This document shows, one piece after another, positions 1 through 12,640 of a DNA stretch of 64,000 nt. This DNA comes from Spirodela intermedia (lineage: Eukaryota; Streptophyta; Magnoliopsida; Alismatales; Araceae), in contig LR746264.1 in assembly GCA_902729315.2 (NCBI GenBank), forward strand, positions 5,109,878 through 5,173,877, read 5' to 3'. Positions within the stretch are counted from its first letter, which is position 1. Each line of letters opens with the position of its first letter. Both the position numbers and the translations under genes were made by a program. A model generated the notes under the pieces. That model made no database searches. It was given only the letters and a program-made list of their open reading frames with translations, and had not been told where the DNA came from.

Positions 1-154
1 AGAAGAGAGATTAAATGGGTGAATGCAGGACAGAGATGTCCATTAAGGCTAGAACATAGTCCCTTTAGTACGCTTATAAGACTGCAAATGGGTAATTAAT
101 TGCTTCTTCTCATCTTTTTTTTTTAATGATGTCTTGTTGGCGTTTAGAAGCAGA

Positions 155-176
155 TACCTTGCTTATAAGCAAGGTA
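155..176. repeat. Perfect 22-bp palindrome
   Basis: The half-site TACCTTGCTTA is followed directly by its reverse complement TAAGCAAGGTA with no spacer. Partial copies of the left arm (GCAGATACCTTG, GCAGATACAC) recur at about 190-212. The function is unknown. Confidence 0.7.
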
Positions 177-461
177 CCTTGTGAAAGAGCAGATACACTG
201 AAGGAGCAGATACCTTGTTAATCCACCATCATGTTCCTAAGATGATGCTATGGCGTTGACCCTACGATGTAATCTGCGCTCTATCTGAGGTTTGTCTGCG
301 ATCTTTAGAATAACTGCGTTATTAAGATCAGTGAGCACCCTTGTGATGAGTTTGACCTCACTCTAAGAGCTCTTTCAGTGGGGCCATTCATTGACTCTGG
401 GTTCAGAGACGTGATATGTGGCGATTGCGATTTCACCTGGAAGTCGTACCTCAGCTACAGA

Positions 462-465
<4 letters not shown>

Positions 466-512
<47 letters not shown>
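466..512. repeat. (GA)n microsatellite
   Basis: This is an uninterrupted GA dinucleotide tract of about 47 bp. It creates artificial Arg-Glu open frames. Confidence 0.95.
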
Positions 513-514
<2 letters not shown>

Positions 515-2590
515 CCCATTGTGCTGGTCTTCGTACGATTGGTGGGGGTAAAGCTGGCCATCCACCGCGGCGGGGCGGCGGCGGGGAACGCCGGGAGACC
601 TTGGCGGCGTGACGGAGGCTGATGGGCTTTCGTTCAGCTTTCTTCTGTAGGCTTTTAAGGTCGTTTACTGGGAGAGGAACTTGAGAACGGAAGGGGCCCG
701 AGAAACTTTGACTGTGGGGGAGAAACTATTCCCTACCTCGCAAGGGCGACGCCTTAAAGTAAGTGACAGATGGCCGCAGCAGTCAGGAGGGGCCTCAGAG
801 CCGGCGGCGGGGAAGGGTTATTCCACCACCCGGGGAGCTGGGTGAGTTCAACGCCTCCGGCGTACAAGTCCGCTCTTCATGGGGCAGAGGAATCTTTGGG
901 AAGTGGGCGTCTAAAGAAATCGCAGTGGCGCTGAAAAGGGCCTTCGCCAAAATCTAGGAATCCTCTTATTGGTCTAGCTTTCGCGAGCTTGCCGCCCCAG
1001 CCCACATGACCAAGCCCAGAGTGGTGGCCAGGTCGACGACCACGTTTCTGCAAACCAGATTCCCCATCACGGAGACCTGACCTCACCTCTCTTCAAGAAC
1101 ATATCACTCTCTTCTGAGACGGGCCCAAGTGTCCCCTTTTTCTCTCTCTCCCTTCCCGGCGTGGGCCCGGGAGCATCATTTATTTGTTTGGAAACATGGA
1201 ACAGCATCGGCAACCGCGGACGACGGAAAGGATCTGTGAGCCGCGTGTGCTGGTCTCCCAAGACGGAGGCTTTGACGAGCTTGAGGACGATGATGCAGGC
1301 AGCACCGAAAACCTATCTGGGATGAGCCATGGGCGTTCCCTCGGAGCTACCCATTTCGGGAAGAATATATTACGCGTACGGGGAGGAGAGGAACAAGCTC
1401 AACCAATTCTTCTGCGCCCGAACATGCACCCTCCAGAGTTTTGAGGTAAGAGCCCCGGCCCCCATTAATGACTGTTTAATAACGGCCTTCTTAGGCAGGC
1501 AATGGAGCTCAGGATACGAAAGATAGAAGAGCCCACATCTCTGAGGAAGAACCCCGGAGCTTCTGACGTTCATCAACGGCGGGTGAGACGGAGGGCGTGG
1601 AAATCAACCCTCTCCGTTGATCTTCGCCTCGTCGTGTGCATAGAAAGTCCCTGGCGTCCACAACCAAAACGTAGCGTGAGGATTGAATCCTCCATTTTCT
1701 CAGTGTGAGGAGTGATCTCTCCCTTCAAGGGGAGAAAGGAGAAGCCAAGGATCAACAGTTACAGCGCAGTCTGGAGTCTAGTCTGTTCTGGTGTCAACGA
1801 CCTGGGATTCAGATCAAATTAGGGTTGTAATCTAGTGCTAAGCAGCTCATACAACTCGCACATGGCGACTCTCGGCTCAGATCCTGGCGAGCACTGCTGG
1901 CCCGGCCCCCCTCCGTCAGAGAACAGGCGCACCTTCAGATCCCTCCCTCGTTTTAACGCTGGGGAGAGGAGCTCGCACTGCGGTAGAGGGAGGGAGAGTC
2001 GACTAGTTGGATCCACAATGGGGGTCACATGGAGCAAATAGCAAGGGAGACTCATCGCTCCTCCGCCAATGAGGGCGGGGGAGCAATAAAGGAGGAGTTG
2101 GGGGACCATCTCAGGTTTCACGTGGCGAAGGTCGGCTCTCTTCTTTGAAGCTTGGTCTCCCGAACCCGTGGAATTCTTCGCTCACGTCACGTCGGCAACC
2201 AGGTGGACGGCATTATGACACCACCTCAAGAGGAGGAGGAAGAAGACAGAAGCGGGAGAAACATATTGGCAGCAGCGGAGAAGACTTTTCGTCGAGGAGA
2301 TAGGAAGCCAGGCCAGTGCAGAGGGAATCCTAAGGTCTCGGGCGCCAACGGGGCGGGGGGAGGAGAGATGCTGCCAAGCCACCGGCAAACCCTAGCTCCT
2401 CCGAATCATTACTCATATCGATTCGCTCCAAGGAAGACGGTCCTTTTCGAAGCCCAAGTATTCGCAGAAGTTGAAAGCCTACTTGAGGGAGAAGGGTTGT
2501 TTGCATGTAAGAGACGAATTGACAGAAATACACGGACGTATACCCAGTATATATGGGATTTTTTGAAAGTCAATCAGTCTGTCTGGCCCT

Positions 2591-2704
2591 TTATAAATGA
2601 GGTATATAAGAGAGGGTACAACGTAGTAACGTGTCTCCGATTCACAGGCAGTCGACCTCTCTCTCTCTATCTCTCTCTGACTCGCTTTCTCTCTCTGACC
2701 AGAG
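2591..2704 (+). promoter_or_regulatory. Likely core promoter and CT-rich leader of the NF-YB gene
   Basis: Two TATA-like elements (TTTATAAATG at about 2591 and GTATATAAGAG at about 2602) lie some 100 bp before the NF-YB ATG. They are followed by a CT-rich tract (about 2657-2700) of the kind common in plant 5' leaders. Transcription would start at about 2620-2650. This is inferred from sequence alone. Confidence 0.5.
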
Positions 2705-3253
2705 ATGGGTGATAGCCGAGGAAGTAGTCCGGAAGCCGACACAAGAAACAACAATGGAGAGGGAGCCTCCGGCGGGGTGACCGCCTCAGAGAGCGATGAC
2801 TGCATCAAGGAGCAGGACCGGCTGCTCCCCATCGCGAACGTGGGGAGGATAATGAAGAAGATCCTGCCGCCGAACGCCAAGATCTCCAAGGAGGCCAAGG
2901 AGACCATGCAGGAGTGCGTCTCCGAGTTCATCAGCTTTGTCACCGGCGAGGCCTCTGATAAGTGCCTCAAGGAGAAGCGAAAGACGGTCAACGGCGATGA
3001 CATCTGCTGGGCCCTCGGCACCCTTGGCTTCGATGACTACTCCGACGCCACAAGGAGGTACCTCCAAAAATATAGGGGTTCCGAAGGTGAGAGAGCGGCG
3101 GCCTCCAAAGGCGGCCCCGCCGACGGCAGGGATCAAGAGCTGCATCTCTTCGGAGGAGACCAGGTCAGAGATAACCAAGCTTCAACTTCTAACCCATTTA
3201 AATTTAATGTCATAGACTGGAACAGCGGTGACTCCACACCGAAGCCGTACTAG
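2705..3253 (+). CDS. Nuclear transcription factor Y subunit B (NF-YB5-like)
   Basis: The gene is an intact single-exon frame of 182 aa. It encodes the B (HAP3/CBF-A) subunit of the heterotrimeric CCAAT-box factor NF-Y, which pairs with NF-YC through histone folds and then recruits NF-YA in the nucleus. The conserved core spans about residues 36-124. It begins [16 protein letters not shown], continues through [19 protein letters not shown] and GEASDKC, and ends [17 protein letters not shown]...YLQKYR. The [15 protein letters not shown] block resembles Arabidopsis NF-YB5 more than LEC1; LEC1-class assignment needs the diagnostic Asp in the second helix, which I did not assess. The N-terminus (1-35) is Ser/Gly/Asp-rich. 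The C-terminus after 125 is low-complexity and ends in a lineage-specific tail. The ATG at 2705 is the first one in frame and directly follows the CT-rich leader. No intron is needed. Confidence 0.93.
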   Translation: MGDSRGSSPEADTRNNNGEGASGGVTASESDDCIKEQDRLLPIANVGRIMKKILPPNAKISKEAKETMQECVSEFISFVTGEASDKCLKEKRKTVNGDDICWALGTLGFDDYSDATRRYLQKYRGSEGERAAASKGGPADGRDQELHLFGGDQVRDNQASTSNPFKFNVIDWNSGDSTPKPY

Positions 3254-6200
3254 AGAACTGGATCCTCAGACTGGGTTGATTCCTCAAGTATTTGTTCGAA
3301 CATGGATATATTAATGTGATCACGATAAGTATCTCCGGGCCCTTGTGTCGCAGTTAGGGTTTCAGATCATCTTAGATCCGTTCGGTCAATGATAATCTGA
3401 CGATATCTGTCTTCACTTTTTCCACGTGGTACCACATCTGGGGAAATATGTTCTAGCATTAGGTTGAGACATGAAGACCATCAGATCAAGTGTGAGGATC
3501 CATAGTTTCCCATGGTTTTGATTTCATTTTTATAGACATTTACTTCCCAACCCATCCAAATATTCAAGCCTATGAATCCATATCAAGCTTGAACAAAAGG
3601 CAGTTTCTTTATTGTGTAGCTTGCGTTCTTTCATTGTTGAGATAATACTTGCATGTTCCGCACAGAGAGATGAATCCATGAATCTGCAGCATATATAAAT
3701 GATAAATATACCCAAGTTAAAAAGAATGAAAACCAACAGACAGGCTCTTAAGCCGATTCAGAACCCGTTAGAGCCTATCGAGAACTGGTTTTCTTTGGTA
3801 TGTCTAAACCCTTCATTAAGCTTAGGGAAATATCCATGTATCATCCAAGTAACAGTCCTCTTTTTTCTTCAAGTTCTAATAGTAACTAACCCCATAGCTG
3901 GTGTTCCTCCATGGGATAGCAAACTTAAAGATGGCTAGTTGTTTATTAAACACCGTACGTACTTCCTCTTCTTAAGCATAGAAGCATTTGGCCTATTGGA
4001 TGTCAGCACTTCCGGTGTAAAACAATGACATGTTATTTAATCTAATGTTGACATTCTATCCACTTCGCCAGATTTAGTTATTCGAAGATAAGGCAACTAC
4101 CGGTTGGTATTTATCTTTGTTAAGTAGCCATGTTGAGAAATAAACTTAATTTAGTATTTTAATAATGACCATCAAGAGCCATGGAATTTGAAGAGTAATA
4201 TAACTACATATAACTCAGATATGAATAGTCCTACCTTTTAGGAAGTACAAAGTAGGATTTTTTTCGTCCTCTTAAATTCAGAAAAGGAGTTGAAAAATCG
4301 TCACTGCAGGAGTTATAAGTTTAGAGTTTTCTTCCACATTTGTTTACCCTTTTGGTTCTTCCACTCAATACGTGAATTATTATTAGCCTCCCAACAAGCC
4401 ATTCCCAATAACTAGTAAAACAGGAAATCAGCTGAGAGAGAGATCGAATGAGACAGTGGGTTTGTTTCATCATCAATGAAGCATTATGAGGAAGCAAGCA
4501 TGCCAAATCTTGCACCAGTCTTTACTTAATAATCTAGAAAATATTTCAAATATTTTTTTAATTTAATCCTAGCCATCAATACTTTGTGATTCTTGGTCAC
4601 TATATCATAGCTGAAGTGATCCTCAAGAATGAGAGTTTTTTAGTAGGAACTTGTGAATAAGAGGTGATGAAGTCAATCTTCTTATGATTTATGCAAAGCT
4701 CTTAAAGCCCAGAGATATAATTGCACTATTATTGTATCTACTTAGCTTTATGATGTGGTATCTGTTTTCATGAATGCAACAGGAAGAATAGCAGTAGAGG
4801 AGTACATGCTATGGAAATCTGGTAGAGAATGAGGCAAGTATCAGATAGCCATCATGGGCTTTGAGATCTTTCACGTTCCAACACTTTAACCTCAGCACTT
4901 CACTAAGAATCACACTTCTTTGTTTGGAGGGTGAGCCTTGATGTAGTTATCGTCACTCAAGATTGTGACTTTTTATCTATACTTTGCCTTCCTCACAAAA
5001 ATTTAAAATAACCAGAAATCATGAAAAGGAAGTTGGTAAAACGAAGATGATACCAACTGTGAAATAAGAAACCCAGCCTTGCTCATGTGTGTAATTTAGT
5101 GGTGGCTTGTTGACTTTAAAATAATAAGTTTCCAGGAGTAGCATGATACATTATATAATATGATTTAAAGCATTTTGAGATAAATTATGATGTCCATGTG
5201 TAATGTTTGATGATGTAACTTTCACATATAATCTAAGTGGTTCTATGTTACTAAGTTTATCACAAATCAGTTATGAAATGATGTCTGAAAACAATTTGAG
5301 CAACGTGAAATAAATGGACGATCAGGTTTCTCTTCATTTTTCATAAGACTGTTAACCTATTTATAGATTAAACTGGTATTGACATCTATATGTTGATAAG
5401 AGTAAGTGGAGAATGCTCCTATATATCACAAACTTTTGTTTGTCCAAATAATGGTCACCACCTAAATAGATCATCAACCATTATATAATGCAGTAAAGTG
5501 AATTATGATTCATAAGTAATGCAAAAGTTAAGAGGCAAAAGAATGTGTTAATAAGTTAAATATTAATATCTAGTTTTCAGTTTAATTGACCCATATGAAT
5601 CTATTTTGATCACATAAATTTATTTATTTCTTTATGTTGAGTTAGGCTGATACACAAATAGTATTCGTTTGCCTTAGTGTCAATATCTTCTCAAATTTAT
5701 ACACAAAAAGAAGGAAACATATAATGAAACTTTACACAAACCATTACCATTTATTTAAATAATTTTCCTCTAATGAGGGCACTGAAAAATGCACCTTAAA
5801 GGACTTCCAAGATAATATTTCACTATTGGATATATATATTGACTTATGGTATATCACTTCTTAAGCTAGTCTCATCAATTTGTTCACGATTAGGAGGATT
5901 ATCTAGATAAAAGTAAATTTATTGCTGATTTTTAATCTTCTTTCATCTTAATTTCATCTCTTGGCTCCTTCACAAAGTATCATGATTTATTGACTATTCA
6001 TATTTCTACAAGAACTTGATTCTACTCTTCTTTCAATCATTATCTCATGGTGTGTTAGTATTACTTTGTTTGCAGATGAAGCATACCTAATTGGTTTTCA
6101 TGGTGCCAAGCAGCTAATTTATAAGCAAAGCCTCAGATGTTAACCATTGATTCCCACCAAATTCAGAGTTCAAAATTTTTCTTTTCATTTCATTCAAAGA

Positions 6201-7989
6201 GAACTGCTCAATAGACATGGAAATTCAACGATATGAAACTTGCTTGTAATCTCACCATGTTATATCTATCTTAATGATGGATATTTCAACAAGTTGCTAC
6301 TATTTAAAAATTAAATCTCTTAGCCAAAAACTTTCTCAAACTTGATAATGAGTATCATTTAACTCATGAGTTTTTCTTAAAAAGGCATAATAATAAATAT
6401 TTTCATTTTTTTTCACAATGCTAAGCATCTTTGGTTCATGAAACATCTTAAATGGCACACTATATATTTTGCACATTTTAATAGAATTGTCGTTATAATA
6501 ATTTCTTTTAAATTTTTTATTATGAATGAATATTATTACACTAAAATGGGTGGGCATATTGGTCCCAAGGAGGGAGAAGATAGGTAGGGGATATCATGGA
6601 CAAGTTTTGAGTAGATGAGAATGGTGTTAGACATTGTGGCATAATGTACAAATGTTTTCTCAAAAGAGTGTGTGGTATGACTCATTGGCATAGTCCTTGT
6701 ACCAAACTCATTTCCTTTTAGACATCACTACCATAAGGATGGTAGCCAAGGCTGGGGCTGTAATGGAGCTTCAAGATGATGAGGATGATGGCCTCATCAT
6801 TAAATGACCATGAGGAAGTTGCTGATTTCTATACCAACAGTAAAATCAATTCTAAAAATAACAATGTGAGTATCATGAGAAAATTACCACCAAAACGACA
6901 TTCATGGGAAAAATAGAAGAGAGTCATTGTAGACAAGGAGTGAGTTATTTTTCTGGTGTTTTAACCTTTCTGCTATTTAAGGATGTTGTCAATGCTAATT
7001 AGTATTCACCAAAAATATGGTTGATATTTTTTGGTAAATTCTATTAAAATAATAGTAATTTTGTATTATAACTTAAGAAAATTTTCTTTAAATATTTTAA
7101 ATTTAATATTTACACAATTTTTATTCTATTTTTTTTTTGTAGGAAGTGAGTAGACTTATGGAGTATAAATAATACTTATAACTAGTAAATACTATCATTA
7201 CATGAAAAAACACAGAAAATAAATAATTAGTGCCTCTTACTTCTAAACTACACCTTGGGAAGTTCACATGTAGTAATTAAAAGTCATTGAGCACTCCTAA
7301 GTGAAATTTGGGGGATTCTTATTTGATAAGAGGATTAACCCCTCCAACATGTAAAGAAAATATTTTAGAGGTAAGAGGCACTTATTATATCATTCTCAAG
7401 CATTAACAGCTATTGCATAAAGATAAGTTTCTACATCCCTAGACTTATGTTTCAATATTAAAAAAAACTATATTTCAAATTTGTAAGTACGTGTTCTATT
7501 AAATGATACCTGGATTTGACCACTTTACAATGTTGAGTTAATTTGGATCCACTAGTATAGAAGAGACTAATGTACTAACTTGATGTGTCCCCATAGAATT
7601 GTGAATCTACATTAGGAGACATCGGCTGAGTAGATTCATAAGTATTTGACTCAATTAATTGACCTAACATGAATTCATGAAACCTAAAAGTGTCATCTTT
7701 AGATGGTAATGCATGCTCAGTGTAAAAACCATTATAAATCTTAATTTCCTATTTCTAACTATCTAAGCTAGGGTCAACTTAATTGGTTCGTGGTGAGAGA
7801 GTCAAAAGCAAGAAATTAGAGATTAAGAAACTCAATTAATCCCCTCTCAGCTCCTCTTTTATCTTCATTAAACTTACCTTACTCCATGTATTTTAAATTC
7901 ATTTTGGGCCTTGAACCTTTGTGCACCACATTTTCAGAGTTCTAAGTTATCTATGCCATTGTAATCCTTATTTGCTGCAATTATGCTCC
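3254..7989. other. AT-rich intergenic DNA, no gene seen
   Basis: The first few hundred bases probably include the NF-YB 3' UTR. Beyond that, all frames are short and broken on both strands. I recognise no conserved protein, RNA gene or clear LTR end. The composition resembles the transposon island to the right, so this is probably old, eroded repeat DNA. Confidence 0.5.
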
Positions 7990-8830
7990 TTGATAAAAAA
8001 ATTCATCATTGAGTTTTTTTGTTACTAGATAATACTCATCAAGATCAATGACATTGAATGTTGAGGATATAAATGTTTCTAATAAAAATTAATAGTTTCA
8101 GAATTTTTGTTAATTTTGTGTAAAAAAGTTGTATTTTCTTGGCTTCAGCTTGTTGAAATCACTAAATGGAATCCCTCCTTTCACATGCACACCATGACTA
8201 AATCACCTACTTTAAAAACTTCTTTGATTTTCTATTTTTTCTTGATGTTGCCAATAATTCATATAAGTTGAAGATGTTATTTTAATTTTTTTTTACATCA
8301 ATTGTTATGATATGATCTACTTGTAATTTTTGGTAAAGTTAGTACTGTGATTACCTATATAACTTTATGAAAACTTTTCTTGAGCTTAGGAAAGATCTGA
8401 TGATTTTTCTTTATCTCTTGAAATGCAATAAATCAAAATGTCACACAACATATTAATCACTTTCTTTTATCCATCAGCATGAGAATAACATTATTTTATA
8501 GATCAATCAACTTTTTTTTAAGAGAATCAAAAGGGAGATGATAATTTGGTATTGCAATCAAAGTTGATAGTCTAAAACTCCATGCAAATGAACTACTTGT
8601 AGAAATTAAGAAATACATAATTACTTTTCTCTTTTTTAATAAAAAGTGAGTCATTGTAAAAAAAATAATTCCATGACTATGAAGATAAACTACTTTTTCT
8701 AGTGTATGTGGTAACTTAAAAATAAATCTGTAGATATATACATCATCGGGATTATGTGTTATATTTATAGTCTTATATTTTAGAATTTTAACACTTATTG
8801 ACTTGACATAATTATATTTTCTCATTTTAT
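7990..8830 (-). pseudogene. Degraded Ty3/gypsy integrase/pol 3' end
   Basis: Reading the minus strand from about 8780 down to about 8000, in shifting frames, gives recognisable pieces of a chromovirus-type gypsy polyprotein. The first piece resembles the integrase core start: a 'DVYIYRFIFKLPHT' segment comparable to the usual 'DVSMDFVLGLPRT', then 'GIIFFTMTHFLLKKRK' for 'FSKMTHFIPCKKT'. Next comes 'VHLHGV' for 'VRLHGIP'. Further on are 'VGDLVMV' and 'FNKLKPRKY', typical of the region after the integrase core. Many stops and frameshifts show it is dead. No LTRs could be assigned, and the extent is approximate. Confidence 0.55.
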
Positions 8831-9045
8831 TTTCTACATCTTCCTTTTGCTGAGTTTAATAATGGAATTCATTCATCACCTATCAAGCTTTATCATGTGC
8901 CAAATATCTTTTTAGTCCTTTTCTTAGGACAATGGGCAGGTGGATTTCCTAGTTCTATTTATAATACATTATATGTTATAGTAGTTTGGCCCATTACTTA
9001 TGTCCACTCTCTGAGAATAGAATCATTATTAGGTTCCACTATTTT

Positions 9046-10521
9046 TGATTTTTAAGTTAGATTTTTTTATTTTAATTAGTTATTTTATTTTATTTTTTAA
9101 ACTTAAAAAATAAATATATGATATATTGTTAATTTTAGAGTCTAAATATAAGTATTTAACATAATTTTTTTTATTAAAAAATATAAATGAATAAAATATA
9201 AAAATATTTCACATGTTGGCAAGTCGACACTCAGCAGCTGCCTTGGAGGGGCATTGTAGTCAAGTGGGTAGACCTAGGCCGGGACGAGGGGATGGGGGGC
9301 ACAAGTTGGGCCACAAGTTGGGCTTGAGTGGCAAAGGACTCACTCCGCACATGTGTGCGTCACTCCCCTGCCATGTCCCAATGGCCAATTGGTCATGGAG
9401 CAAGGAGCACTATACACGTGTGTTTGTAAGGCCAGACCGCCTTTTTACCTTATCTCAAGATGATCTGACTTAAGTTCCTAGTCAATAGTGGTTCATGGTA
9501 AGTTGATCTTGCGTCGCCAAGTGCACCATGTGACCAAACACATCTGATCCAGCGGCTCACGAAGCACCACAATACTGAGATCTTAAGTTGTTTCACATAT
9601 CACCATTAGAGATATAAAGATAATAATTGATTATTATCACGTTAAATAGATATTATGATTATCTTTAAAATTCTGACAATAGTCACGAATACGATAACCC
9701 ATTTCCTCCCTCCTTTTGCATGATCAATGTCTCTAGCAATCGACAAGTTCATTCCTTCCTCTCCCGACTGCAGTCAAAGCCTCTAGCGAGTAGTTAGGTC
9801 TTCCCTTCTCCCCTCAAATGATGGTGACAGTGTGGTCAACTCCTTTTTCAATGGATCTCTCCAACAAGAGGTACAATGCTTTCGGATGATACTTCTGTGA
9901 CTTCTAATATGATGTGGCACGTCCACATGAAATTAAGCTGTCACATCAGTGTCTCTAATTACCCAAAAGACATCCTAAACTTAGGTAATAATTTATTTCT
10001 TACTTTTAATATTTACTTATCTGTTTATATATATATATATATATTTTATGGTAAGTTATTTTCATTTCATGCATGCTTCGATTGAAAGGAGTTGAACTAA
10101 TTCAAAATTTGATGAATGATCTTTATTCTTCTTTTGAATCCTCAAAAACTCATATGAGATTAAGTTAAGATCATTTTCAACTTATTTTCTATTAATTTTC
10201 ACAATCAAATCTCGATGTAGTCTTGTTCTCAATATTTCATAAAAAATGAGTATTTTTTATTTTCAAATGTGAAATCAACAAGATTAAAAGCTACTTAATG
10301 ATCAATCAATGGTTAAAACAATTCAAAGATATTTATGACTGACCTCATATCATGTGTGTGAATTTTTTAGCACACATTTGTTTGAGAATAATGGTCAATG
10401 TGAAAACGAATTGACTGTATTTCTCTCTTTCTTTATTATCATCTTATTTCTCTCTCTCCTTCTCTTGTGAGACCTCTTCTTCTCTCTTCATTTCTCTCCC
10501 TCTCTTTCAATCAATCTCCTT

Positions 10522-10559
<38 letters not shown>

Positions 10560-10922
10560 GAGATATTTCTCTCTCCATCTCACATGAGATTTCTCTCCTC
10601 TTCTCTCTTTCTCTCTCTTTTATGAGTGACCCCTTCCCTCGTCTTTTGTGAGAGCTCTCTCTTCTCTCTCTCTCTTTCTTCCTTTCTTTCTTTACATCCC
10701 TTTCTTTATTCTTATCACCTCACCTTCTATTTATTATTTTCATTAAATATTAATAAAAATTAGAATCACTATATATATAAAAATTAAATTAGTTTTCACG
10801 ACATATTAATCAATCTCTTTATGTTAGACTTGAGACTTACCTTTATACTAATATTTTATTAAGTCTTAGTTATAAATATTATTAGATAATGTGCATATAA
10901 GCCCAATGACAAGTGCACATCA
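9046..10922 (+). repeat. 5' LTR of the gag-protease element
   Basis: This 1877-bp sequence aligns in order with the interrupted copy at 16943-22661. The start, the 'CACATGTGTGCGTCACTC' module at about 9348, the 'TTAAGTTCCTAG' block at about 9472, the CT-rich block at about 10415-10690 and the 'AATGACAAGTGCACAT' terminus all recur. It contains short CT and AT microsatellites (10525-10556 and 10027-10044). Confidence 0.75.
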
Positions 10923-10928
10923 TCTTTT

Positions 10929-10946
10929 TGGCACTATTGTCAGGGA
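10929..10946 (+). other. Primer-binding site, tRNA-Asp type, decayed
   Basis: TGGCACTATTGTCAGGGA matches the plant tRNA-Asp primer site TGGCGCCGTTGCCGGGGA at 13 of 18 positions. All five differences are C-to-T or G-to-A transitions, as expected from decay of methylated cytosines. It sits six bases after the proposed LTR end. Confidence 0.7.
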
Positions 10947-11261
10947 CATTTATTTTTAATTAGTGTTAACTGATTTAGTTTTTCATATTTCAGTATTTTT
11001 TAAAATAAAATTATTATAACTTTCATTATTTTATTATTTTCATTTAAATAGTATTTCAAAAAAAGTTTATTAGACTCATTTATTTCTATTTACATTTCTT
11101 TCATAAGTTAGAATTTTAAGTCTTAAGTTTTTATTTATTCACTTGAGTATTTTAAATTTCATATTGATTCTATACTTCTCTTTGACATATTTATTATAAT
11201 TATATATTCATGTCATTATCATTGCTATAATTAAAATTTGAAAACCTATTTTATGAACAGT

Positions 11262-12640
11262 AGATGTAGCTTGCAATCAATCTTAGAAAATCCAGCTACT
11301 AACCAGTCTAAGAACTTAGGGGTACAAGAAAAATAAAATTTAACACAAATATTAGAGACTCCAACAACAAAAAAGGGAAAAAAATCATCTTCTACAGAAG
11401 TAGAATCACCTAAGATGGATCATCCAGCCTAAGAGAGTGAAAATGTTGAAAATACTCAACCTTATAAATCTATGGGTGATTATTATATACCTGATTTATA
11501 TAGACTTATTTTTTTTTACCAAATGTTCATTTTAATATTTTTCATAACACTACAAATTTTCCTGAATTTTGTGGATTAGCTAATAAGGAACCACATCAAC
11601 ATATTCCTGAAATTTTAGTTACATGTGAATTTATTCATATTCCTAATATTCCTCAAGATGAACTTAGGTTACATCTCTTCCCATATTTATTGCATGATAA
11701 AGCTAGAGATTGGCCCACATCATTACCACATGAGATCACCACATGATTGGAAGTAGAGAAAGTATTTTTGAGGAACTTTTATCCCCCATTGGCAAGACTC
11801 ATGTCATATGGAAAGTCATTCTCTAATTTACTCAAAAATCAGGAAAAGTATTCCATGAATTTTAAGAAAGATTCAAGGAGCTTCAAAAGAGATGGACACA
11901 TCATGGAATTACCAAGTGGCAATTAAATCGTGTATTCTATGATGGTGTATTGGAATAATATAAGAACACTATAGATATAACATGTGGAGGCACATTCATG
12001 AGTAGGGATGAGGATGAAATTTATAAGTTATATAAATTTTTTATTGAATGTGAATCTTTTGTTTTATATGATCGCAACAGTAATGAAAATAATAGAAGAA
12101 TGTTTGAGGTTCAAAATCATGATGCATTAGACATTCGAAATGAAGTTAGTGAGGTTCATCAAAAGTTAAATATTTTATATGATCATTTATTGCATAAAAA
12201 AAACGTACAAAATCTGTACAACATTCATATTCTAGTTGTTTATCATGTGATATGACTGATCATTATGAATTTCAATGTCTAAATTTAAATCAAGAGCATG
12301 CACATGCACTTCATGATCACAAAAATTAGTCAAATCCTGTTTGAAAAAATCAAAATAATTTTTCAAATTCTCACAATCATGATATGAATTCTCAATCATT
12401 TCCTAGACTTAATCATGCACTTAAACCTTCTCATCAACCAAAATATAATGCTAAGCCCTTGTTTCAGAAAAATACTCATAATTTCCAATAAGGTACTCAT
12501 CAGCCATCAACCAATAATTTTACCTCTTCTTCTTCAAGTTCAGTCACCAATTTCAGCCCACAATATCTTAATTCATATCAAAATCAATCTGATATGAATT
12601 CAAATTCAATGCAACAGTTTGTGGGGCAAATGATGTAACA
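11262..12640 (+). pseudogene. Retrotransposon gag, degraded
   Basis: Read in shifting frames, about 11550-11860 gives a classic plant gypsy gag core. It runs from 'FCGLANKEPHQHI' (compare F-GL-NEDPHQHL), through 'LRLHLFPYLLHDKARDWPT' (compare LRAFPFSL-D-AKDWL), to 'FLRNFYPP' (compare FL-KFFP). Further pieces continue to about 12255 and in a Ser/Asn/Gln-rich stretch to about 12640. Several stops and frameshifts interrupt it. Gag would have formed the virus-like particle of the retroelement. Confidence 0.75.

Larger units (their letters stand above)
1..2589. other. Upstream region of the NF-YB gene, no gene recognised
   Basis: This stretch is richer in G and C than the DNA to its right. It holds short open frames on both strands, the longest about 100 codons on the minus strand at 1819-2121, but none resembles a family I know and none has convincing splice context. 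It includes a GA microsatellite and a perfect palindrome, listed separately. An open frame at 2215-2712 starts with ATG at 2215 and overlaps the NF-YB start in another frame. It lies upstream of the likely TATA box, so I do not treat it as a gene. Confidence 0.5.

Noticed and set aside
2215-2712. 165-codon upstream frame overlapping the NF-YB start, a possible regulatory uORF
   Set aside because: It begins well upstream of the likely TATA boxes at about 2591-2610, so it would not be in the mRNA. It has no family resemblance.
9213-9473. 86-codon plus frame, similar to one at 17106-17366
   Set aside because: The similarity reflects the two LTRs of one element, and the frame shifts between the copies.
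10415-10690. CT-rich periodic region considered as a CRISPR-like or satellite array
   Set aside because: It is simple pyrimidine-rich LTR sequence without regular unit or spacer structure, and CRISPR arrays are not expected in plant nuclear DNA.
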